6,250 bases of DNA from PWND01 sp964601515. Its GTDB lineage: Bacteria; Bacteroidota; Bacteroidia; Bacteroidales; UBA7960. The translations under genes were made by a program, and so were the position numbers. The stretch's first letter is position 1; the number at the start of each line of letters is the position of its first letter. The stretch spans positions 1-6,250 of the forward strand of contig CAZRNU010000163.1 in assembly GCA_964601515.1 (NCBI GenBank). The letters run 5' to 3'. A model generated the notes under the pieces. It was not told the origin of the DNA. It saw nothing but the letters and a program-made list of their open reading frames with translations, and did no database searches. Positions 1-5,964 of this stretch are shown here, piece after piece.

Positions 1-75
1 AGTTTACTCCTAATGTGTTTGAGTTTACTCTTAATGTGTTTGAGTTTACTCTTAACATGTCCGGGTTTACTCCGG
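1..75. repeat. Tandem 21-bp direct repeats, possible transposon end
   Basis: Three and a half copies of a 21-bp unit beginning AGTTTACTC start at 1, 22, 43 and 64. Copies 1 and 2 differ at one base; copy 3 diverges at its end; copy 4 is only the first half (GGTTTACTCCGG). The array touches the window edge, so its full length is unknown. The 21-bp step is about two turns of B-DNA, so all copies present the same face to a binding protein. Multiple terminal repeats of this kind are known at the ends of IS21-family insertion sequences, which would place an istA/istB pair to the left. That assignment is inference; no transposase is in the window. The array also reads open on the + strand, but nothing recognisable is encoded. 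Confidence 0.8.
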
Positions 76-478
76 TTTTTGCGCTGCTGATCTGTAAACG
101 CCCTTTTTGCCACGATGCAGCCGGGCAAAGATGAATGACTATATATATTATGGTATACCCTGCCGGATTTGGGAATTATTTCCTGTAATGCCACACCCCT
201 GGTTTCAGTGTGCCCATCAGCCTGGCTTCTGTGTTTCTGCCGGGTTTTATTTCTGCTGATGTAAAGATGACGTGTGGCCGGGCGTTTACACACTGAACCC
301 AAAACCCTGCACCACAAGCGGGCTTGCCCCCGATGTACAGCCCGGGCTCCCTGGCCGGTTTTCCCGCACACGGCTATAAAAAGTGATGGCCCGGGCACTT
401 TTCAGGGTAATTCAGGGGAAATGCCATGGATCTGAAAAAATGTTTATTTTACATATAATCAGCTATTTAAGCCTGTAT
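76..478. other. Gene-free stretch, no recognisable content
   Basis: No credible coding sequence or RNA gene is seen here. The stretch is GC-rich up to about 430 and then turns AT-rich towards the next ORF. It contains the 11-bp inverted repeat described separately and several loosely similar CTGCCGG and CTGCTGAT words. It could be the relic of a mobile-element insertion, given the tandem repeats to its left, but no target-site duplication could be identified. Confidence 0.5.
93..290. repeat. 11-bp inverted repeat bounding a 198-bp segment
   Basis: TGTAAACGCCC at 93-103 is matched exactly by its reverse complement GGGCGTTTACA at 280-290. Beyond the exact match both arms continue with a similar word (GCCACG on the left; CCACACG on the right arm read in reverse complement), so the similarity is longer than 11 bp but imperfect. 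A 198-bp segment bounded by inverted ends with no coding content resembles a small non-autonomous element. No flanking target duplication was found, so a chance or regulatory dyad is equally possible. Confidence 0.45.
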
Positions 479-497
479 AATTGTAATAATTACAATT
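479..497. promoter_or_regulatory. Perfect 19-bp palindrome, operator-like
   Basis: AATTGTAATAATTACAATT is a perfect dyad of two 9-bp arms around a central A. A further half-site-like AATTGTA follows at 502-508. It lies about 65 bp upstream of the ATG at 561 and overlaps a TATAAT word at 476-481, a position where a repressor dimer could act. No matching -33/-35 element at good spacing was found, so the promoter itself is not assigned. Confidence 0.45.
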
Positions 498-560
498 TTT
501 TAATTGTAAAATCGTCACGCATATGCATTTAATTGGGTAAGTAAAGCAAAATTGACCCCA

Positions 561-836
561 ATGAAAACCACCCGGAGAATACAGAAACTTTTTAAAAAGA
601 AGATGGTAAGAAGAATTGCTTACCGCCTGAAGGTGGCTGTATCGTTCTGGTTTTTATCTCTGTCGCTTCTGTTTTGCGGTTGTTTGAAGTATGAGGATTT
701 CAGGATTAATGCGCAGTATACGGGCCGCAATCTTAAACCGGAATACCTGAACTGCAAACTGAACAATACCGGAGAGGGGCTTGCACAGGCTCATATTCAC
801 GGCAAAACTTCGTCGGGCCTGCTGCCTCCCTGCTGA
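561..836 (+). CDS. Doubtful small protein with signal-like N-terminus
   Basis: This ORF encodes 91 residues from ATG 561; the frame also opens at a TTG at 552, which I think less likely. I do not recognise it. The N-terminus is strongly basic (TTRRIQKLFKKKMVRRIAYR), followed by a hydrophobic run (VAVSFWFLSLSLLF) and then Cys-Gly-Cys, so it resembles a signal peptide or membrane anchor. The Cys is not in a canonical lipobox (Phe at -3). An internal ATG at 603 would give a more normal signal peptide length. The C-terminal half has no visible domain and the gene ends abruptly at LLPPC. It may be a truncated lipoprotein gene or non-coding. The 479-497 palindrome lies upstream. The gap of 150 bp to the next gene and the lack of a clear ribosome binding site keep confidence low. 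Confidence 0.3.
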   Translation: MKTTRRIQKLFKKKMVRRIAYRLKVAVSFWFLSLSLLFCGCLKYEDFRINAQYTGRNLKPEYLNCKLNNTGEGLAQAHIHGKTSSGLLPPC

Positions 837-850
837 GGTGGTAACTCAGC

Positions 851-893
851 CATGATCAGGTTGCGGAGCCGGTTCACATCCTCCCTGATCATG
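851..893. other. 10-bp dyad, hairpin or operator upstream of 987 gene
   Basis: CATGATCAGG (851-860) pairs exactly with CCTGATCATG (884-893) across a 23-nt spacer. It lies between the small ORF and the gene at 987. No U-tract follows, so it is not a classical intrinsic terminator. It could be a binding site or an mRNA leader structure. Confidence 0.4.
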
Positions 894-986
894 AAGCCGG
901 CGGACTTTGCCAGCAAGGCACAACACACCGCCGCAGCATAAAAAAGTGAACCACATTTTCAACTTAAAAAAATTTAAAAAAACAAC

Positions 987-1916
987 ATGAAAACATTTGT
1001 AAAACGTTACCAAAAGCTCAGAACGCTTGAACGTATTATTGAAGAACACAACACTGCTTTTGCCACCCGGCCCGAAATGGTTGCTGTAATGGCTGAGTTC
1101 TCGCAGAAACTTAACGAAATGGGCGCCCTTATCACGAAGCTGTCGAGATCGGTGAGCAACATTTACCGCGTAAGGAACAATGTGAGCAGCCAGTTCAGGA
1201 CAAAACTGGTGCAGGCTACCTCTGTGCTGGTAAACCTGAGCAGCGGAAGCAACGATGCACCTACCCTGCGGATGCTTAAGGATTATAAAACGGATATGGC
1301 TAAGGTAGGCGGCCACAAACTCTACGAAACCGGGCTTCACATTGAGGAGCTGCTCACCTCAAAGGCCGAGGAGTTGTCGGGCCTGGGTTATCTGGAAACC
1401 GATCTGCAGGCCTACAGCGGCTCGCTTCAGCAGCTGAGTGAGGCTTTGCGCGAAAGGAACTTTCAGCTTAACCTGAGGCGCACGGCCCGTGAAGAGCTGA
1501 GGATACTTTTTGTGGCCTGCAACAATCTGCTGAAGGACAGAATTGATACCTCTGCCATACTTGTTTCGGCCGAAAACCCGGGCTTTTACACCGAGTACCT
1601 GCAGGCGCGCCGCAAAAAGCGCAGAGGCCGCGCAGCTGCCGAAGAAGGGGTTTCGGAAATCACCGGCGAAGTGGTGGATGCCAATACCGGCAATCCGGTG
1701 GCCGGCGCACAGGTTACCCTGATTCAGCAATCGGAAGTTACCGAAACCGACGACGGCGGCATGTATGAGTTTACCGGCCTTTTTGAAGGCAAATACACCT
1801 TAGGCTGTTTTGCCCCCGGCTATCAGGTGCCCGATAACCAGGAAATTACCCTGGGTGCCGACGATATCGCCGAAGTTACCTTTACCCTGCAACCCGCCAA
1901 TCCTGTGCTGAATTAA
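987..1916 (+). CDS. Helical protein with C-terminal carboxypeptidase-regulatory-like domain
   Basis: This is a 309-residue cytoplasmic protein of unknown function with no signal peptide or membrane segment. Residues 1 to about 205 are predicted helical by composition, rich in Leu, Glu, Arg and Gln, with stretches that could form coiled coils. A basic linker (QARRKKRRGR, 206-215) follows. Residues 224-303 form a carboxypeptidase-regulatory-like (CarboxypepD_reg, transthyretin-like) beta-sandwich. Its landmarks are ITGEVVDANTGNPVAGAQVTL, a DDGGMYEF turn and GKYTLGCFAPGY. This domain is usually found at the N-terminus of TonB-dependent receptors or in surface proteins of Bacteroidota, so its fusion to a cytoplasmic helical segment is less usual. 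ATG 987 is chosen because it is the first in frame, preceded by an A-rich leader (AAAAACAAC) typical of the phylum. The gene is followed directly by a strong terminator and appears monocistronic. Its codon use is GC-richer than that of the minus-strand operon. Confidence 0.88.
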   Translation: MKTFVKRYQKLRTLERIIEEHNTAFATRPEMVAVMAEFSQKLNEMGALITKLSRSVSNIYRVRNNVSSQFRTKLVQATSVLVNLSSGSNDAPTLRMLKDYKTDMAKVGGHKLYETGLHIEELLTSKAEELSGLGYLETDLQAYSGSLQQLSEALRERNFQLNLRRTAREELRILFVACNNLLKDRIDTSAILVSAENPGFYTEYLQARRKKRRGRAAAEEGVSEITGEVVDANTGNPVAGAQVTLIQQSEVTETDDGGMYEFTGLFEGKYTLGCFAPGYQVPDNQEITLGADDIAEVTFTLQPANPVLN

Positions 1917-1941
1917 ACTTCGCACAGCTGATGCTTAGCTT

Positions 1942-1969
1942 AAAAGGCTGCCTTCGGGTAGCCTTTTTT
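1942..1969 (+). terminator. Intrinsic terminator with TTCG tetraloop
   Basis: AAAAGGCTGCC (1942-1952), a TTCG loop (1953-1956) and GGTAGCCTTTT (1957-1967) form an 11-bp stem with a single G-U wobble, ending in a run of T (1964-1969). It starts 26 bp after the stop of the 987-1916 gene and ends its transcript. The A-run on the 5' side would also allow some termination from the opposite strand. Confidence 0.9.
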
Positions 1970-1970
1970 G

Positions 1971-2505
1971 GTTGAGGGCTGGGTAACTTTGAATGGCTTT
2001 GGGTAATGGGGGATGGATTATTTTTATTGGTTAGTGATTTCATGGGATGTGGAGATGGGTTTGTGCTTTATATGATGGTAGGATTGAGGTTGGTGAAGGA
2101 GTTTGGATTGAAGTAGGATATAAGTAGTTTTAAGGATTGGTCAATATTGTAAAAGAATCAAATGGTGCCAGATGAAAAAAAACTGACTAGTTCATATCGG
2201 GGATGCCTACATTGTATTAAGCCCATCTAAATGTAGTTCAATAAATATTATTGATGGTAAGGAAAGGAAATGACACACTTAATTGAACACTCCCTTGAAC
2301 ACTCCCACTCCCTCAAGCAATGTTATAAAAATTTATTAACCCAACCTCGAGAAGTAATTGTATTTTTTCTTTCTCTTTATTAAGTTATGCAAGCAGAAGA
2401 TATGCAAAAAAAGTAGCCTTTCGATTTCTCTGCTAATCATTTTCAATATAATAGACCACTCAAATACCGATATCTCAATATGATATTATTATCTTGGCTA
2501 TTGCT
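1971..2505. other. Intergenic region between convergent genes, C-depleted
   Basis: No gene is supported here. By hand count, 1981-2150 on the + strand holds 5 C against about 59 G. The stretch from about 2200 is ordinary AT-rich sequence with the small tandem repeat at 2283. This is the 3' side of both the left gene and the minus-strand operon. No clean terminator for the operon was found just below 2506, only weak AT-rich dyads around 2470-2490. The composition change between the left block and the operon falls inside this region. Confidence 0.6.
2283..2312. repeat. 12-bp tandem repeat, two and a half copies
   Basis: TTGAACACTCCC occurs at 2283-2294 and again at 2295-2306, followed by the half-copy ACTCCC at 2307-2312. 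It is non-coding and looks like a slippage-derived duplication. Confidence 0.8.
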
Positions 2506-3582
2506 TCATAACATATTGGTTACCAGATTAATGTTAGTGGTTTTTATTTCGCTTGCTTTCCCAGTTTCTAAACATCTGATTTCCGCATACAAATCGCCAT
2601 TTGGTGTGAGAGTAAGTTGAATCAGGATTTGAAGTTGTTCATCTATTCTTCCATCTGTGATTTCATTGATCATTCGACTAGACAATAATTGATTTTCAGT
2701 TGCTATTGGTGAATTTCCGTAAAAAATTTTACACTCCAATTCGCTTCTTGTTTCCAAATAGTTTTGAAAAACAAATTTCTCAATTATGGGTAAATTATTG
2801 CCCTTTAATATAATTGGCTTTAAATAATTGTTATCGCCATCTTCATTTGTTGCTTGAATACCAATATTAAATGCAGAAATAGGATTGAATCTATTCTCTA
2901 CTGAAGTTTCTGTTACTATCGGTGTCGCATGGACTCCAATATTTTGTTCTTCGGATTGTTGTATAGAGTATTGTGGTATGCTTTTTTCAATTTTGACATG
3001 TTTTATTACTGTTTCAAAAACTTTTCGCTCTGCAGTTGGGTAAACTTCAATATAAGAACCAATTTCATTATTGAGCTCATAAAAATCAATACCCACATAA
3101 AAATTATTATTTTCAATATCTTCCCACGATAATTTAGCACATTCAATAGCTGGTAAAAATAATTCTGAAATTTCTTGAAATTCAAACATATATGATTGTA
3201 CAATGTCTTTTTCATTTGTTATTATTATATTCTCTTTATTGTATCTTTCAGCAAAGTATGTCCAATTATACGAACCGGTAATCAAAGTCTTTGAGTCAAT
3301 AATACAAAACTTATGATGCATTTGTCCAATGTCAGCACGTGCAATGCGGACAATCCCACCAGCTTCAATAAGTTGATTAAAGTCAGGTGCATAATACATC
3401 CAATTAATAGCGTTGTCGAGTAAAATCAGTTCTACTTTTACTTTGCGTTTTCGGCAATCAAGTAATGCCTCAAAGAACTCCCTACTTGTAAACCAAGCCA
3501 TTGCTATCATAACTTCACTTATGGCATTCTCAATTAGTGGAATGATCTCTTTTCTTATATTTTTAAAATGAGCAACTTGCAT
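2506..3582 (-). CDS. PLD-family (HKD) nuclease-like protein fused to an Hsp70-type substrate-binding domain
   Basis: This 358-residue protein is the last gene of the minus-strand operon. Residues 1 to about 140 form a phospholipase D-like domain (PLDc_2 type). Its single HKD motif is HHKFCIID (His89, Lys91, Asp96) followed by TGSYNW (103-107) and NKENIIIT, the standard HxKx4D...GSxN pattern. Families with one HKD per chain, such as Nuc-type nucleases, normally work as dimers, so nuclease activity is more likely than lipid hydrolysis, though either is possible. A linker (about 150-235) follows. Residues 238-349 read like the Hsp70/DnaK substrate-binding beta-sandwich: NIGIQ for the usual LGIE, KPIILKGNNLPI for the PLIPRNTTIP strand, then CKIFYGN, ATENQLL, LTLTPNGDLYAEI and the TGK turn. 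There is no ATPase domain. NIGVHAT (214-220) and NIGIQAT (239-245) form a small internal echo. The start lies 11 bp after the stop of the E2-E1-JAB gene, with no Shine-Dalgarno. No signal peptide is seen. PLD call: firm. Hsp70-like call: by eye, fairly sure. Confidence 0.92.
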   Translation of the reverse strand: MQVAHFKNIRKEIIPLIENAISEVMIAMAWFTSREFFEALLDCRKRKVKVELILLDNAINWMYYAPDFNQLIEAGGIVRIARADIGQMHHKFCIIDSKTLITGSYNWTYFAERYNKENIIITNEKDIVQSYMFEFQEISELFLPAIECAKLSWEDIENNNFYVGIDFYELNNEIGSYIEVYPTAERKVFETVIKHVKIEKSIPQYSIQQSEEQNIGVHATPIVTETSVENRFNPISAFNIGIQATNEDGDNNYLKPIILKGNNLPIIEKFVFQNYLETRSELECKIFYGNSPIATENQLLSSRMINEITDGRIDEQLQILIQLTLTPNGDLYAEIRCLETGKASEIKTTNINLVTNML

Positions 3583-3593
3583 CTTGTAAATTT

Positions 3594-5825
3594 TTACTTT
3601 GAAAACTCATGTAATTCATTGTTGTAGTAGATGTAGAATTTCGGTTCAAAGAATCTTCTGCCTACTGATACAATGCAAAGCAAAGGATTGTTTGTAAAAA
3701 CATTTTTTGATTTTGCTTGCTTTTTGATTGAATCAAAATCAGTCCCACTGAAAAAATTGCCCATTTCGGGATGTGTGTGCCACTCCCCAATGTAGTTAAT
3801 TAGTCCTTTCGTCTTGATGAAAATTTTTTTAATTTTCTTATGAACAGCAGAGTTGTCGACTGGTTGAAAAAATGTTCGACCATTTATTTTATTTTCTGCC
3901 GTAAGAATATTTGTGAGGTAAATTCGTTTCATATCTTTGCTGTAGCCTCCAAGCAAATAACCTCCAAACTCCAAAGGGTAGTGCAAATAGGAATAATGCT
4001 GAATTTCGTCTAAGCAATGCTGAGAAATGGATATTGTAAAGCCTAACTCTTTTTGATTAAAAGTTATAATATTATCCTTAACTATACCATTATCAGTGTG
4101 CGAAAGTACAAAAGAATCTGCTGATTCTTTTAACGAAAATGATTTGTCAATATGTTTGATAGCTAGATTAAGCAATGAATTTATGTCAGAAAAATTTGCT
4201 CTAAATGTTGGTGTGTAGCAACCTGTGCCTTCATAATAAAGGTTTTCAGTGTCGTGTTCCAACTGTTTTAGAAAGAATTTGCGTTGTTCGAAAAGATTGT
4301 CTTTGCAATTAGTTACACAAATCATATCTCTCGCCTCATTTGTTATACCAAAACTAATGATCGGCTTTTTTAAATCCAGGGTTGAAAGACAATGAAGTAA
4401 TTCATTACTAGCAGTGCAGTCAAAAATTATATCTGCTTGATTTAGAAAATTATAGATTTCTTTCTTAGAGTGGTAGTTGACTTCGGAATATAGGTTCATC
4501 TTAATTTGTTGAACATTTATATAAGGTGAGATTGTAACTAGGCTTAGGCTTAAAGCAATTGATTTACTTTTTCCAACATTTATGAATTGATAGTTACTAC
4601 GACAAATATTACCATGTTCAACAATATCATTATCCAGCAGATAAAGATCTTTAATTCCGCCTCTTACTAGTATTTCAGCAAGTACACTACCTATTGCACC
4701 TATTCCAATGATCATTATTTTGGAATTTACAATTTTATCGCAAAATCTGCCACGACCAAAATAATTCTCGTAGTTAATATTTACAGTTTTCATCCATTCT
4801 ATTCCAAAATATAAATCATTAGCATATAGTTTCATCGTTAATACATTTCTATCTATATCGGTGGAATCTTTAGCAACTATTGAGTTACATTTAACTCTTA
4901 ATAATTCCCATTGAATAGAATTTCCAAAATTAAAACCAATTGCGAGTAATACATCTTTCGTTATACTCCAAATATCCGGTACTATTAATTCTTTAACTTT
5001 TAATGCATCATTTCCATCATATTCATTCTCTGAAAGTGTTTCTCCCTTCACTGCTTCATGCATTTCTGTAAGCGCAGTTGGTTTCGTTAGGCTTATACCA
5101 AAATACTTCTTATAAACTTCGACAAGAGCGACAGGTAAAGGCAATAAATCGTTCAATTCCTTTATGTCAGAAGGTAGACTTCCATCATCTTTCATTGGAG
5201 TCTTTTCTGAAAACAACCAGAAAATTTTCCTTTCTGGCAAACCAGAGAACTTTTTTAAAATATCAAAAGCTTTATCACCTAAATTATCAGGATATAAAAC
5301 TCCGTTTACTTCATGGCAGTCACAAATGCCCCAACAAGATTCTTTTAATCGAGGTTCATCTCCTTCTTTAATAGGAACTTCATTATAACTCAAAGTGAAG
5401 TCATTACATCTATATGAATATGGAGGTAACTCGTGCTTCTCGCCTTTGTTCAAATATTTGTCGATCCATCCTGACAGGCGCTCCATTTCGAGATCAAGTT
5501 GTTCTTCAATAGATTCGCAAAACGGTGTGTTGAGACAAAACCAACTTGACTCGTCTTTGTTAGGTATTAGATGCGCATAATTTCTTAACGAAGTTGTCGT
5601 AAGCGATATCATTTCATTAGGAAAACCTAATGGAATTTTAATATCAATTTCAAGCGGTAACTTTGCTAAATTGGATGAGATTTTGCCAACAAAGAATATT
5701 TTTCTGTAAGCATCTTCTTCATTTTCCACTTCTTGGATAACAAAAGGGGTTATAATTTCATAGCCAGGTAACCACTCAAAGTATGCATTGTAATAATTCA
5801 ATAATTCTTCGTTATTCAGAAGCAT
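3594..5825 (-). CDS. E2-E1-JAB triple-fusion ubiquitin-like conjugation enzyme
   Basis: This 743-residue protein carries three catalytic modules. Residues 1 to about 128 are a bacterial E2-like fold; the probable catalytic Cys97 lies in SSWFCLN, followed by a helix ending in GWIDKYL. Residues about 130-300 are a linker of unknown fold with a Cys cluster (Cys140, Cys164, Cys168, Cys170, His171). Residues about 345-560 are a ThiF/E1 adenylation domain, with the nucleotide loop GIGAIGS (374-380), Asp398 in LLDND, NICRSNYQ (Asn406, Arg409), GKSKS (Lys421), Asp469 in IIFDC, and GCYTPT with Cys536 as likely E1 cysteine. Residues about 590-735 are a JAB/JAMM metalloprotease, with Glu619 in PLEFGGYLLG and HTHPEMGNFFSGTD (His683, His685, Ser693, Asp696), which is a complete zinc site. 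It would adenylate a protein C-terminus, pass it to Cys536 and Cys97, and reverse conjugation with JAB, combining what Cap2 and Cap3 do separately in type II CBASS. Its ATG overlaps the end of the upstream small gene by 14 bp, suggesting translational coupling. Confidence 0.96.
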   Translation of the reverse strand: MLLNNEELLNYYNAYFEWLPGYEIITPFVIQEVENEEDAYRKIFFVGKISSNLAKLPLEIDIKIPLGFPNEMISLTTTSLRNYAHLIPNKDESSWFCLNTPFCESIEEQLDLEMERLSGWIDKYLNKGEKHELPPYSYRCNDFTLSYNEVPIKEGDEPRLKESCWGICDCHEVNGVLYPDNLGDKAFDILKKFSGLPERKIFWLFSEKTPMKDDGSLPSDIKELNDLLPLPVALVEVYKKYFGISLTKPTALTEMHEAVKGETLSENEYDGNDALKVKELIVPDIWSITKDVLLAIGFNFGNSIQWELLRVKCNSIVAKDSTDIDRNVLTMKLYANDLYFGIEWMKTVNINYENYFGRGRFCDKIVNSKIMIIGIGAIGSVLAEILVRGGIKDLYLLDNDIVEHGNICRSNYQFINVGKSKSIALSLSLVTISPYINVQQIKMNLYSEVNYHSKKEIYNFLNQADIIFDCTASNELLHCLSTLDLKKPIISFGITNEARDMICVTNCKDNLFEQRKFFLKQLEHDTENLYYEGTGCYTPTFRANFSDINSLLNLAIKHIDKSFSLKESADSFVLSHTDNGIVKDNIITFNQKELGFTISISQHCLDEIQHYSYLHYPLEFGGYLLGGYSKDMKRIYLTNILTAENKINGRTFFQPVDNSAVHKKIKKIFIKTKGLINYIGEWHTHPEMGNFFSGTDFDSIKKQAKSKNVFTNNPLLCIVSVGRRFFEPKFYIYYNNELHEFSK

Positions 5826-5964
5826 AAGGTCTTGGTGCTGGTGTTGATGGCTGATTAGTTGGCTGAACCTCGATTTTAGGCTCAGAGTTTGTTGTTTTTT
5901 TTTGGGGCTCTGTCGGCTTCTTTCCTATGTATAAGCCTGTTGAATTAGTTTTCAAGTTATCCAT
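5812..5964 (-). CDS. 50-residue disordered Pro/Thr/Lys-rich protein, candidate modifier or substrate
   Basis: This small gene is the first visible gene of the operon. It starts MDNLKTNSTGLYIGKKP and ends QPSTPAPRPYASE. By composition it has 8 Pro, 7 Thr, 6 Lys, 4 Ser and 4 Asn, no Cys, Trp or Phe, and almost no hydrophobic core, so it should be disordered. I do not recognise a family; it is too short and polar for a beta-grasp ubiquitin-like fold and lacks a terminal Gly-Gly. Support for its being real comes from context: the stop codon lies inside the E2-E1-JAB gene (14-bp overlap, different frame), and an in-frame TAA lies nine codons before the ATG, so the start is fixed unless a rare codon is used. 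Inference: E1-like enzymes can adenylate non-ubiquitin C-termini (MccB on a heptapeptide, Cap2 on a CD-NTase), so this peptide may be what is conjugated, or it may be a regulator. A run of nine A at codons 21-24 is discussed separately. Confidence 0.68.
   Translation of the reverse strand: MDNLKTNSTGLYIGKKPTEPQKKTTNSEPKIEVQPTNQPSTPAPRPYASE
5895..5903 (-). repeat. A9 homopolymer, possible slippage site
   Basis: On the coding (minus) strand nine A in a row lie inside codons 21-24 of the small gene. The +1 frame, which is the frame of the E2-E1-JAB gene, is free of stops from about 5924 through the A-run down to the ATG at 5825. Loss of one A in the DNA or transcript would therefore fuse the first 23 residues of the small protein to the enzyme through about 25 extra residues. 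Confidence 0.6.

Noticed and set aside
846..1340. 164-residue open frame on the minus strand
   Set aside because: It lies antisense to the well-supported gene at 987-1916 and shows no domain or sensible composition.
1359..1730. 123-residue open frame on the minus strand
   Set aside because: Antisense shadow of the same gene; no recognisable motif.
2929..3215. Short frames on both strands within the PLD gene
   Set aside because: Both are shadows inside the 358-residue gene, with low-complexity Phe/Ile/Lys content caused by AT-rich sequence.
5078..5580. Three plus-strand frames of 61-97 residues
   Set aside because: They are antisense to the E2-E1-JAB gene, whose motifs and domains account for the sequence.
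2506..5964. Calling the operon a type II CBASS system
   Set aside because: No CD-NTase (cGAS-like) gene is visible, and Cap2 and Cap3 functions are fused in one protein; the name would need an upstream CD-NTase beyond 6250.
5812..5964. Calling the small protein a ubiquitin-like or Pup protein
   Set aside because: It is too short and polar for a beta-grasp fold, has no terminal Gly-Gly, and shares only disorder and a final Glu with Pup.
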